A stretch of 64,000 nucleotides of DNA from Aurelia coerulea (Eukaryota; Cnidaria; Scyphozoa; Semaeostomeae; Ulmaridae): contig CM076954.1 of NCBI GenBank assembly GCA_039566865.1, positions 8,192,001 through 8,256,000 of the forward strand, in the 5' to 3' direction. How positions within the stretch are numbered: the first letter of the stretch is position 1; every line of letters starts with the position of its first letter. The notes below the pieces were generated by a model, which saw only the letters and a program-made list of their open reading frames with translations, ran no database searches and had not been told where the DNA came from. The position numbers and the translations under genes were made by a program. Positions 22,284 to 33,675 of this stretch are shown here, piece after piece.

Positions 22284-25200
22284 TTACGAGGAATTTCCGG
22301 GTTCCCCACAGGATTGACGGTTGTGGCCTTTCATGGGCTTCTTGCATTTTTTGCATTTTCTTTCCCGTTTTGCTGGTGCCACAAGAGATTCTGCTTCTGC
22401 AGCTCTCTTTCTTGATTTCAGCAGCTGCTCTTGTTCTTCCACTGTAGGATTTAGAGATAACAAAGGGCTGAATGATTTAACATTTTCATTAGTAAGTGAT
22501 ATGGAGCTGTTTTGCACTGGCATTATGTACAGTAAACTACAGTAAATACTGCCAGCCTTTTTATTTGTAAGAATGCTAAATTTTATTGAAGCAACAGAGT
22601 GTTTTACTTAAAAATTTAGCACATAAACAGCAGCACCCCGTCTCCTACCATCGTTAGTTTTATCAGGGTAACTTGGTACCAAATGGCCAATTAAAACTCA
22701 AATGTATATTATGTTTTGAAACAGATTGGATGCAAAAATTTGAAAATTCTGATTTTTCATCATTTGGTAATTGGTACCAAGCTACCTTGCATTCTATCCT
22801 ATTTTTGTCAAAGTATCATACAATTGTAAGTGTCATCCAAAGTAGGGACCAGATGACCTTGTGTCTTTTCCTGCTTTATATAGCACAGTAAGGAGTGATC
22901 TTATTTGAGTTTTAATTGTTTTGATGATGATAAAAAAAGAATGCTAAAGTTTAAAAAAGTGCACCTTTAGTTGACTCCTTCCTTTTCTTGATTTACCACA
23001 AAAATTTTGCAAAAACCAAATAATGTTACTTTCAGATGGTCAATGTGAACACCCAAATACATGAACAGGTACTGTATGTACATTGTGAAATATGATGTAC
23101 ATTGCATTGGTACAGCATACTGTATACAGTACAGTATGTATCATGTAAAAATTCAAAGTCATGGTTATTTGGAAAAAGTGTGCGAAGATTTTGCAACAAA
23201 CCAGCTTGCATATCACAGCAAAGATGTCATGCAAGAACAGGTTTCACATTCATAGTGCCAGAAAATTTAAAGAGTTTCAAAAATTGGTATCAGGAGCCAA
23301 AAGTTATGCTCACCTGGAGGATAATATTCTGTGGTTAGTTTCTTCCTAGCTAGAAACTTTGCGACTGCTTCAGTTTTTCCTAATCGTTCTTTGAATTGCC
23401 TGTTGAGTGGCTCTGGAGTTTTCTTCTTGTACCTATCAAGTATTTCTTTCAGTTCTTGAGGTTGCATTTTGAACAGCAACTGTGACATTTCGTTAACATA
23501 TCCTAGAAAATAGGTCAGATATTGATGAGATTCATTAGCACTCTTTGCCCAAAAGTTCAAATGAATTTCTTGGGAATTGAATGATAATTCCTATCATAAT
23601 TCATACCTGTCATGAATTCTTGTTTGCATTTTGATATTTGTGAAAAAATCCTTCAGAACTCCTGCTGTACATACAGGAAGGCATTCAATAAAATTCAATT
23701 TTCACCAGGGAGGCATACAGTAACATGCTTTTTAGCGCAACTTTGAAATAACTACTGTAGTACTGTATACAAATACTCATTTATTGGAAGCATGAGTCAT
23801 GCAAGTTCTTTGTGGTCATCATAAGGTGGACATACGGGAACCCCTAAATGCTTAGTCAAATTACATGTTAACATAGTGTACGGTATACTGCTCACCGTAT
23901 GTGGGTTTCGTAGCAATTTCTCTGACAGTTTCTTCTCTAAGCTTGAATTTTGGGTACTTGACATGGTAGTAAGTTTGTCCATCTTTCGATTTTCTTGCAT
24001 CACGTTTTACATTCTCGTTAAAGTGGAGAGAGGCTAGGATATGCCTAAAAGATATAAAATAATTTTTTCAGTAAACAGTAAATGTACTGTACATACGGTA
24101 TGACATTGTGTTTCTTTGCATATTTACATGGTTGAGTTTTCTTGCATTTTTCTTCCATTATCATACCGTAGCATCTTTATATTTTGAGTGAAAAGGTTAT
24201 GCAGCTCAATTCTTTGGGGATGAAAGAGAACAAAAACAGTTTGTGATCACCTCTGCTAAAAGTTCAGATTATGAATAAAAGAAATCTTTTCACACAGGAT
24301 TGGCTGGGGACATTATTTAGTACTTAATGCAGTACTTGCACATCTTTGCAAAGGTTAAACTGTAGCAAATCCTTCAGGGACTGCATATGTAGGTAAAAGG
24401 ACAGGATGTGGGTAAGACTGGTTGGTTTCTGACTGGAAATAGACATTTGACCTAACATAGAGAGTTGGCTAAATTACAACACTGCCTATGCATTGCATCC
24501 AAAAGTTCCCCAGACAAAAATACTGATCAATGTTTCATCTGATTTGAAGCAAATTTTTCATTTTTGGAACTTTTCAGATTTGATCTGTGTTTTTCCATCA
24601 CATTTTCAGATACCGTACTGTAGCTGTATGCACTGTACACTATGTACCTGCACATTGTTCCCATCCATGAGAAACAAATCATCTTTGGATGCCAGTGATT
24701 TAGTAGGGCATGAAATCCTTCCAGTGCACTTGTCTGTGCATCTGGTGACAGCTTAGAAATATCTTCAAGAATAGTCTTGTTCATGCAAATTGACAGTAGT
24801 TTGTCATAGGCTGGAGACCCTACAAATGAATAATACAGTTATAATGTACAGTACAACATTTGTTCAATAATTTCTTCACCAGTTTAGCAGTGTTTGCTCC
24901 ATCATAACATGGATTTATCAGGCTCTTTCTCTGCTCCAAAAGCACTTCAGTGCCTTGATTCCAAAAACCCTTCAGTGCCCAGATTCCAGTACGGTATTAA
25001 GCCTGGTTTCAATCAAATTATTGGCCAATCCTAAGCGGATCAGTAACGATGTACCATTGTCTGCCTTGATTCAAAACGCTTCCTTGCTTGAAATGTTATA
25101 AGAAATGTTCAAAGCCAAATTTGATTTGTCTTGATTTGATTTGGTGCGTGCAAAGTCTGAATTAGGATGTGTCCTTTCCAAACTCTGGAAAGGTAACAAT

Positions 25201-28200
25201 AAAATGCAATGTATCCTGTAAGTTTAGTATCTTCCGTGAGGATTCAGATAATCTCAATTCTAAACCTTAGAAACAAGGGTATTGCCTCTACCAAATACCC
25301 CTAATAAGGGAATACAACCTACTATTGTGTAGTCACAAATACCTATTTCAACCCATTTACGACGCTTGATTTCATCATGAAGGCAGTTCTTGAAAAGTGG
25401 GTTTGGATGATCCTTATGAGAACCACTAACATGCTGCATAAAGCATTCCCACTTAGCCACAATAAGTGCGCCAAAGCCTAGTTTTGTAGACCCAGCACAC
25501 CAGTATAAATGCTTCTTGATGTTCTTGACCCAACCACTGAGAACCTCACAGCTCTTCTCCTTGCTTGCCATCAAAATTTTCTTGCAAATAGTCCTTGCAA
25601 CATGCCATAGATCATAGAATTGAACTGTTAGTGGCTGATTTTCTCTGATCCATTTTGCTATCCCACGATGCCTGTCCGAGATAAAAATCGGTATGCTGAT
25701 TCCTTTCGATAACAAAAATTGAAAACACTTTTTCGCTCCAAACAGTTCCATGGCATTACTGCTTCCTGCCTCATTTGCCTAAGAATGAACAAAACAGTAA
25801 TTTATTTACAATGCAATATTATATTCTATTCATTACCTATTGTAGAGCTTCTCTAATGGCTTGCTTGCATATCGATCGCAATTGGCACCTCTTGCTCAGT
25901 AAAGGAAAACTACAACAGCTCTGCTTTCCTAAAGCAAATTCAAAAACTACAATGTTCACATCAATTGCAAATCTGTGCAATATGTATTTACAAATAATGA
26001 CACTGGAGATATGAATATGGAAATGTTGAAAAATCTATTCCTTGCAATTCTGGATGAAATATTTTGTTTACTGTACAGGCACTGTGCACATTCAAATGAC
26101 AAGAATTCTCAAGAATTCTTAACAACTTTCAAAGAATTCCTCGCATTATGATAAGAATTCTCGCGGAATGAAAAACTATAAATTTTGTGAATAGAATTGA
26201 CCATTCTAAAGGATTCTTGTGCATTTGTAGGTAGAAAAGATATGTTAATGTGCACATATATAATTTGGTATAGTATTGCAATTCAGATAGAACCAAAGAA
26301 ATTCCTGGAAAAATGCAAGGATTAGAGGAAATGTAAGCATATAAAAATAGCTCAAGCCCCTTGCAGTCAAATTCTAGCCTATCAGATATCATGATTTTCT
26401 GTTCACATACTGTAGATCAGTTACCCAAATATGGTGCGGCATGTGTCTTGGCCTATTGCCTTTGTTTTGTCCCCCCCCCCACTGTTGACATTTAAGCACT
26501 ATTTTGTGATTTAAAAAAGGCAGTCAGCAGTTTATCAGCGAAAATCTAGGAGAGCCCATGGGCTGCTTTATTTACATCTGTATTTACATGGACTCAGTGC
26601 CTTTAGGTTCATGTAAAGTAAAAAAAGAATCATATACTGTAGGGTGTGGTCTAAACTTACCTGCACTAGTTCAAAGTGCACTATTTTAATTAATGTTGGA
26701 GAGAGCATTGTGTATGCGCCAAACTTGGCACTATGGCCCATATAATCAAATCGTCCATCACCAGCCCAAACAGAGTCTTTGATGGATGATAATGTTGACA
26801 GGAGTCTTCTTTGTTGTTCTTCCCAGTGACGCAAAATTACTAGAAATAAGAACCTTTGTTGATGGTAACAGAATGTTCTAGCACTGATTACAGATAGTCC
26901 AAAATGTTTCATCGCCAACAGTATTTTGCTGATTGATGCTCCTGCCATGAGCACTGAAAAACTGAAGAGCACATTCCCAGCAGGGAATCTCCCAAGAACT
27001 AAAGGCTGGCTTCGCCATTGAAATTGCTTTCCACAATGAGCACACGCTTGTAGCACAGTCACCATGGTGCCATTAACTCTTGTTGACACGTCTGGGTTAT
27101 CATTGTGGCAATGGAAGCAAAACATGCTAAATAGCTGCATGAGCATTGTATGGAACACCACATATTTTGGCTCTCCTTTCAGTGATTCTGCATCTGAAGT
27201 GCTGCAACAGAAAGTAAACTTTTATAAAGAATTGCGAAGGACCACACAACCTCTCTCAGAGCAATTGTCTTATTAGAAATGTTCAAATTCACTCGTACAT
27301 CCATTCATTTGGCTTCCATACAGTATGTAATGAAAGGGAAGATCTGATAGACTTTGGAATTTACCTGGCACTTCAGTTGCACTAGGTCGAACAGTAGCAC
27401 TGTGTTAGGAATTTTTGAAGGCTGATATTGTATCTTTATGTAAATTCCTGGCACGAGAAACTGATACAGAATGATAAAAATTCCTCAAGTTCTGATAAAA
27501 ATTCCTGCAAGGAACAGACATCTTGAAACAATAAATTTGAAAAATTGAATTATCCGAGTGCATAAAAATTACCTTTGACGAGGAATTTCATTTGTTGGAC
27601 GATCCTCTTCATCATCGGCATCTGACAGGTCTCCCATTTCGATCTTCTCCCATTCGTCTTCCTCCCATTCTTCATCTGACTCATCACAATCTTCTTGGAC
27701 ACCTTCATGCAAACCAATATCGCCTTCAATCATTAGGTCTTCAAAAAATCCACTTGAAGGTAAACCACTGGTGTTACTATGATTGATGTCATCGTTGTCA
27801 TCATCAGTATTGGGATGTGTAATCTTATGAAAGAAAAAAGGCATAATGATTTCATGCTTCAATTGCATATGGTTGTATATGAAACAAATCAATTCAGTTG
27901 ATCATACTGCAGATCAAGAATGAAGGGCAAAAAGGTAGCATCTAAGGACCATATGGTCAAATCATCCACTTTTTTGTGAGATATATTTACTGTACTTTTT
28001 CCATTATTTATTTTGCTTTAACATATCAAAAAATTTTCCCAGAGAATTTTCCAGATGTGTCCTTTAAATCTTTCGAACAATAATATTGTTTCAGTTCAAC
28101 GGTAAATACTTTTTTAGCAAATGCAGTATATTTTTTGACTGCTCGGTAAACGAAAATTCTAGAGCAAAACAATTGTGCCTTCTCTGTGTGGTACATATGG

Positions 28201-29634
28201 TGTGGGTATGGGTAAGTGCTGCCCACATGGGTGGGTTTTTGGCCTAAAATTCCCTAAAGGAGGATTTATTTTTTGGCAATTTTTCCTTGAACATGGATGG
28301 GCTGAAATCACCAAAAATAGTTTTAAAGGATAGCTTTCCATCAAAATCGGAAAGGTAGGTATGAAGGCATAGAAATGGGTAGCTTTCCGAAAATAGGGGG
28401 CAGACCCCTATCCATACCAGGCCCGTAGGAAGCGGGGATGTCAGGGGAGGCTCAAGCCCCCCAATAATTTTGAAAACAATGAATGCTCCGTCACAAGCAT
28501 TAACTAGATGTATTGTTCTCCATCGTTTTAAGCGGTTATCATTTTAAGTTCCCCACCCCAATCCAAAGTTGTTTCCTACTGCCCTGTCGATACCCAGGTT
28601 ATGTACCCCCATGGGGCTCTATCTTCCCTTGTGCTATTGATTAAGAAACTTACTGATTGGATTTGATCCTTTAGTTCCTGCTTTTTATGTTTAAGCTTGT
28701 AGATATTCTGTTGATATCTTCTCATTTTTAACTTCAATGTGCTGCAGTTGCCACAAGGACCTGTTTCAGATGCTTTCTTTGCCACATCGCTTTCAATGGG
28801 TTGAGATTCCTCATCTGCGCAAGCCTCGGCATTTTCATTGACAGTATTGACTGTAGGTATTTCACTCTCCACTTCTACTTCCATTAGCGCTTCAGAATCC
28901 TCTGTTGTTAAAGATGACAGTGCGTGTCGCTTGATCTAAAAAAAAAGCAAACAGATTTTGATCTTCAAAGGGATTCACCTAAAACTAGCAAATCAGCTGA
29001 AAAAAGGTCTGCATTTCTAAAAGAATACTACTATGTATTACTATACTGTAATGATGATTCAAATTGCCACATCACTCAGCCGATAGCATATTTTCCAAAT
29101 CCCCACGTTATTCTTGGGTTCACTTCTGGAATGACCTACTTTCGAAGGGTCTTGAAGGCCCCGCGCCCCGGAAGATTCTACAAATAGGCCAACAAATAAG
29201 GTTGGGGTCGAATAAAATCAAAATAAACTGTGGCCCACCTGTCTTCGCTGTCTTGCAGTAGACACTTTCGGTGTTTGTCGTTCAACTGCATCAATCGTCG
29301 GCACAGAATCCCTCAACAATCTATTCTTTTTCAGCTGTAGCTCACTCGGGATACCAGCAATGTCGAGTCGTCTTTCATAACAGGTTGGCTCGAAATGCAC
29401 GGAGCAGAGTACCGACGTCGATGATGGCTTCCACTTGCGGCGATGTCTTCTCACGAATGCAACCCATTTTCGACGAATTTCCTCGTTTGATGGAAAATAG
29501 TGCATTTTTACATCTTTGCAGTAGCTCGTATTTTTGCAACTATTGCCATTAACAGTGCCAGCAACGCAAAACTTTCCGCCTCTTCGAGAGGGCTTTGTGT
29601 GAGTTGATAGAGTTGACTGTACACTTTCCGCCAT
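22284..29634 (-). CDS. Kolobok transposase, THAP finger plus DDE core, nine exons
   Basis: Exons (minus strand): 29634-29239, 28935-28654, 27823-27573, 27201-26661, 25778-25343, 24819-24648, 24044-23896, 23502-23314 and 22516-22284. All junctions are GT-AG with matching phases. The sum is 2,649 nt, an open 882-codon frame with stop. Exon 1 holds a THAP-like finger (residues about 20-90, ending LCSVHFEP) that should bind the transposon ends; its first cysteine pair is unusually spaced. Exon 2 ends in a coiled coil and exon 3 is strongly acidic. Exon 4 has two CxxC pairs and GDGRFDYMGHSAKFGAYTML with the first catalytic D. Exon 5 has FISDRHRGIAKWI (second D). Exon 6 has SALEGFHALL (likely E). 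Exon 9 ends in CKKCKKPMKGHNRQSC, a zinc-knuckle-like tail. No stop or frameshift was found. Exon limits are manual. Confidence 0.88.
22815..22935 (+). repeat. Short LINE/SINE-type 3' tail
   Basis: CCAGATGACCTTGTGTCTTT matches the tail of the LINE fragment at 21.6 kb and ends with GATGATGAT and an A-run. It lies in the last intron of the transposase gene. Confidence 0.5.
28190..28420. repeat. Dispersed GGGTATGGGTA repeat, copy 2
   Basis: Related to the copy at 19862-20130. It sits within the second intron of the Kolobok transposase gene (28653-27824). Confidence 0.5.
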
Positions 29635-29851
29635 TGTCGAGACTGAGATTCAAGCTTGCAAACCTTCTGAAAAGAGGTCAGGCGACCTCGTCGCCCGATT
29701 TTTGGAAAGAATGGCAACTTTGAGTCTAGAAATAAGAACCTTCCCGCCCCCTTTTCCCAAAATAAACAACAGATTCGATTTCAGTAGCCTCAAATGTATA
29801 ATGTAGCGTCAAAATCCTGGAAAACAATTTTTCGTTGCATTGGAGCTTTAA

Positions 29852-30107
29852 CAAACATCGGAGTGATGCGAAACACGATCCGACAGCAACGGAGTTGGGG
29901 AAACATTTTTATGACATTGAATTATGCAGCTTTGGTCGCGATCTGCGGGTGCACGTATTAGAGAACGTTGAAGGGGACTCTGATATCCTTGCACAGAAAG
30001 AAAGTCAATGGATATCCAGACTTAGAACTCATGAACCATTAGGCATGAACAGTAGTTTCAACGAACTAGGACGTATTCATTTAAAACTATTTAGCAAAAC
30101 GAATTAA
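29852..30107 (+). pseudogene. Penelope-like GIY-YIG domain, second half
   Basis: This continues the frame broken at 18449: the codon AA|C and the following KHRSDAKHDP join directly to LSQRF. Further motifs are TELGKHFYDI, LRVHVLEN and QWISRLRTHEPLGMNSSFNE, ending at a TAA after KLFSKTN (30105-30107). These are standard for the C-terminal half of the Penelope-type GIY-YIG endonuclease. Past the stop, the 3' untranslated region continues to 30184, is interrupted by a mariner-type MITE, and resumes at 30733 to about 30860. With Kolobok removed, the endonuclease part itself reads through without a stop from about 18250. Confidence 0.88.
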
Positions 30108-30185
30108 CCGTGTATTTCATGAGGCCACATCATTAGAAACTTACATTCCATTATTTAGGAGAACGCTTAATTCTTTTCCATTATA

Positions 30186-30732
30186 CCGGGTGTCCCAAAA
30201 AAGTACTCCTGTTTACAAAATCACCAAAAATTGATTATCAAACTTTCGATGAAATTTTCTTTTTGAGTTGCTTTGTCAAAGACCCAAAAATATTCACAGA
30301 TGATGAAATGTTTGCTTTTGATACAGCAAGGCAGGCAATTTACACGTTGAAAAACCTTATTTTGAGCTATAGTTTTTAAGCAAAATACTCAATCTTGCCT
30401 AAGAGTCAAAATTTTCAGATTTTTTATCATTATTAAAGTCTCCAATGATAGTGTGCATTTATTTCTGTCATTTATGACCATACTAGAAGTTTTACACGCA
30501 CAAAGAAATTGATTTTGCAATCATCAGTGCTTTTTTGCAGTATGATTCAAAGCCAGGTAGCCCTAAAAAGAGCTAAATGTGCTCATTTTATTAAACCATT
30601 TACAATATCAGCTATTTCTTGGAAAATAATTTGGTCTTCGATCTACTTGATAAAAAAGAAAATTGAAGATCGGCCGTGTAATCAAATTATGGTGATTGTT
30701 CAAACGGGAGTACTTTTTTTTGGGACACCCGG
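30186..30732. mobile_element. mariner-type MITE, 547 bp
   Basis: Termini CCGGGTGTCCCAAAAAAGTA and the complement are flanked by TA on both sides (30184-30185, 30733-30734). TA duplication with CCGGGTGTCCC ends is typical of Tc1/mariner-related MITEs. No transposase is encoded. It sits in the 3' region of the Penelope-like element. Confidence 0.85.
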
Positions 30733-30802
30733 TAGAACGCAACATTCTCTCTTGTTAAACGTTTATTAACTATTAGATTTATAGAATGCTATCATTTAGT
30801 GA

Positions 30803-30829
30803 CTGAAGAAGATCTACGATAGATCGAAA
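30803..30829 (+). ncRNA. Hammerhead-like core in Penelope 3' region (candidate)
   Basis: CTGAAGA is followed by A, then a perfect GATC/GATC stem around TACGATA, then GAAA. This order matches the hammerhead boxes CUGANGA and GAAA with stem II between them. Hammerhead ribozymes are known in the terminal repeats of Penelope-like elements, which supports the reading. Stems I and III were not resolved. Confidence 0.45.
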
Positions 30830-30856
30830 ATTTTCACACAAGCAGTCTTGTTTTTT

Positions 30857-30860
<4 letters not shown>

Positions 30861-30920
<60 letters not shown>
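30861..30920. repeat. (ATT)n microsatellite
   Basis: About 20 uninterrupted ATT units. They form the 3' tail of the minus-strand LINE that follows and also border the Penelope-like 3' end. Confidence 0.9.
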
Positions 30921-30924
<4 letters not shown>

Positions 30925-31865
30925 AACATCTATTTAAAGTAGGCTAAAATAATGAATAGCTAAATTACAGCTAATTAAGGCCTACTATTTACAATATACA
31001 TAATTTACAATAAAACTATTAATATATATTACAGGACAAATATCAGAGTTAAAATCTATCATGTTAGAAACCCAATTTGCGGGATATATACTTTGCAAAG
31101 ATCACAATGTGATATTTACAATGAAAGAAAAGTTAAACCTTAATATAACTTTTAAAGCTACTAAGGGAGGATACCTTCTTTGACTCAGCTGGAAGGCTAT
31201 TCCACAGCTTAGCTCCCCGGAAAGAAAAACATTTCTGCCCATTTGCTGATTTTTTCTTTGGTAACCTCAAGTCAGTCTCTGTATTGCGTAGATTATGGGA
31301 GGAGCATTGTGAGTTTTTGGTGAAGGGGTTACACTGGTATTGTGGAGCCAACTCATTCAGAGATTTGAAGACCATAATCTTAGACTCATTCCCAATGAGT
31401 TCTTCAATGGTCTTCCAACCCAACCCCTCGATAAGAGGTCTGCTTGGGGTATCAAAGCTGCTATTCGTTATGATTCTAGCAGCACGATTTTGAAGCCTTT
31501 GTAACTGTTTAATTTCTGTAGAACCAGCACAACCCCAAACAGAACAGCAGTATCGAAGATGGGGCTCAACAATGCCTGTGTAGAGAGTCTTCAGACTTTG
31601 TTTAGATATGAAAGTCTTTGCGTGTTTCAGAAAGCCAAGAGCCCTGGACACTTTGATAGAAACTGCCTTGATTTGTTCTTTCCTGTCTAGGGAGCTGTCA
31701 ATTTGTACTCCTAGGTATTTTGTTTTTTTTAGCTACATCCAGCTTGTTACCACGATTGGTCAATTCCAAGACCTCATTTTGATCTTTAAGAATTTTATGT
31801 TCGACTTTTCTTTCGACGATCGAAGGATGGAAGATATTCGATTTTTCTTCAGATCTCTCCTAAGA
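30921..31865 (-). pseudogene. CR1/L2-like LINE, 3' part
   Basis: The minus frame 31651-31133 encodes the region downstream of the reverse transcriptase: YLGVQIDSSLDRKEQIK (from about 31720), SRALGFLKHAKTF, LYTGIVEPHLRYCCSVWG, LQRLQNRAARIIT and FRGAKLWNSLPAESK, ending at a stop at 31133. An extra A in the A-run near 31725 shifts the frame relative to upstream coding. The catalytic YADD part is gone, so the copy is 5' truncated. A 200-base untranslated tail leads to (AAT)n, the normal 3' end of such LINEs. Confidence 0.85.
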
Positions 31866-31892
31866 TTTTAGTCTCTGTTTTGAATCTGTTTG

Positions 31893-33645
31893 GTCGTGAG
31901 TCCTTGTATGAATAAAAACATCAGATTAGAAACGTTGAACGCAGAGGTGGAAAATTTTTTTTCCTTTCTGGGGACCTAGGTTTATAGCTGAAAAATTTCT
32001 GCAAAATTTTGCAGGTGGCATAAGTATCAACTCTTTGTGTGTACCTCTATGTTATTTACTGTAGTATTAACCGTTAACAAATCAAATCAAAATAGTCTGT
32101 TGCTTTGTGGCCTCGATTTCAATGGAGAAAAATCGCGCCAAAAGTCTCACTTTCGGTTTCAAATGGCGATCATTAAATTTTGGAATCAAATCAAATATTT
32201 TTTAGAAGACCTATATTTGACGTTGCAACTGCCACAAAGAATGTAAGAAGAACGTCCTTTGCTCTTTGATCCAATGAACTGAGGTAGTATGTCTCATATC
32301 AAGGTCAAAACAAGCACTGCTCTGATTGATGTGATGATGCACTTATCAGCTAACAAACAGTCACTTAGGCCTAGGCCCAAGTCAACATGCATGAAGAAGT
32401 TTTAAAGCACATCATCGTCATCATCAAGTCTATTCAACAACTTGGAGCTGGCTTGATTTGGATTAAATTTCAATAAATCTCATGAGGTGCTGGTCTGATT
32501 TCTTATTTGGACAGCTTACAAAATACAAAAAGGTTGCTTTATTGATGTTCTGAAACTGAGCAGAGCAACTCAACTTATGTTGCAGTTTGAGCTCCATCAT
32601 CTTATGGCACACGGGGATGCCATGCCCTGGCACTTCTTTGATACAATAGCTAAAAAGACATAGCCTCTGTTTTCTATGAGCAGGCAAACTTCCAATTAGA
32701 AATTTGTTCCCAGGCACAAAACACCTTTGAAGCAGCCCTGAATTTGAGATATCCTGAAAATGTTTCTGGGAAAATAAAACTAATTATGCAGAATATGTGT
32801 ATTCTCCTGCACATGCAAAAACAATGCAGTAATTACTCAACAAACTTTCAACAAAATGAAGGCATGAGTCAGGGCAACTGTGAATTTTTGAAGAAAGGAT
32901 GAGCAAAAGTATTGATATATTTTGAATTGGTAACAACTTAATAAAATGAGGATGTGATGTATATAGAAATACAAGATAAAGTGCTATTTTATGCTCCATA
33001 GGCCCAGTCTTGGTGGCTAGAAATCTTTGCAATGTAATTTCCAGCACCACCAAAATGTGGCACAGACATTGTGCACATTAACATGACAAGAATTCTTAAG
33101 AATTTTAAATATTTCAGCACATTAGGGTAAACATTCTGGTGCTTTTGCCAGATTATAAAATTTTCTACATAGAATTTTTAAAGCAGTTAAAACATTCTCA
33201 AGGATTCTTAGGCAGGAAAGCCATGTTCATCTGGCAAGGCCTGTGTTGTAAATCAAATTTCACCCATTGTCAATAAACATTTTCTGTGGACTTTTCCAAC
33301 AGTAGTAGGAAAACATACACACATACTTGACATAAAAGCAAATTTTTCCAATCAAATACAATTTTCTTGGCACATCATATTCATAAAAGCCATTTATTCC
33401 CAGGATTTAAAGTATGACTTCAACTTTTAGAGAATTTCTTTCAAGCCTCAATATTCTCTTGAAAACTTTCTGTGAAAAGTTAAACCCAAAAAATTTTCTG
33501 GGAACTACGTTCCCAGGTTCCGATACTTTTTCCACCTCTGGTTGAACGAATAGAAGGAATCACGTTGAACGAAAAAAAGGAACTATGACAAAGTGGATGT
33601 TTCCGAGTGAAATTCCCACGCATGCGCAAGAAGAAGTGGTAAAAA
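31893..33645. repeat. Duplicated 140-bp unit, copy interrupted by hAT
   Basis: TGAGTCCTTGTATGA...AACGTTGAACG (31893-31941) continues after the hAT element at 33549-33645 (GGAACTATGACAAAG, TTTCCGAGTGAAATTCC, CGCATGCGCAAGAAGAAG). An uninterrupted sister copy is at 34660-34803. Confidence 0.75.
31942..33540 (-). mobile_element. Non-autonomous hAT-like element, copy 2 (1,599 bp)
   Basis: This is the inverted sister of 11592-13190, identical in length. It is flanked by perfect 8-base duplications GTTGAACG at 31934-31941 and 33541-33548, the hallmark of hAT insertion. The 84-codon frame at 32463-32717 is the same as in copy 1 and the 89-codon frame (32784-33053) differs at two residues. No transposase is present. 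Confidence 0.93.
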
Positions 33646-33675
33646 GAGGTGTTTCACATAGAGTATATATATATA

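Larger units (their letters stand above)
18450..29847. mobile_element. Kolobok-type DNA transposon, 11.4 kb, apparently complete
   Basis: Inverted termini AGCTCCAATGCAACGAAA occur at 18450 and at 29847. TTAA duplications lie at 18446-18449 and 29848-29851. The insertion is proved because the interrupted Penelope-like reading frame resumes exactly at 29852 once one TTAA copy is removed. TTAA targeting and a THAP-containing DDE transposase define Kolobok elements. Two convergent genes are carried: a second protein gene on plus from 18734 and the transposase on minus from 29634. Smaller repeats have landed in introns and the middle, including a LINE tail at 20.9-21.7 kb and a MITE at 22.1 kb. 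Confidence 0.92.

Noticed and set aside
11592..33540. A giant 22-kb transposon with 1.6-kb terminal inverted repeats
   Set aside because: Each 1.6-kb block has its own short inverted termini, and copy 2 has its own 8-base duplication, so they are two separate insertions.
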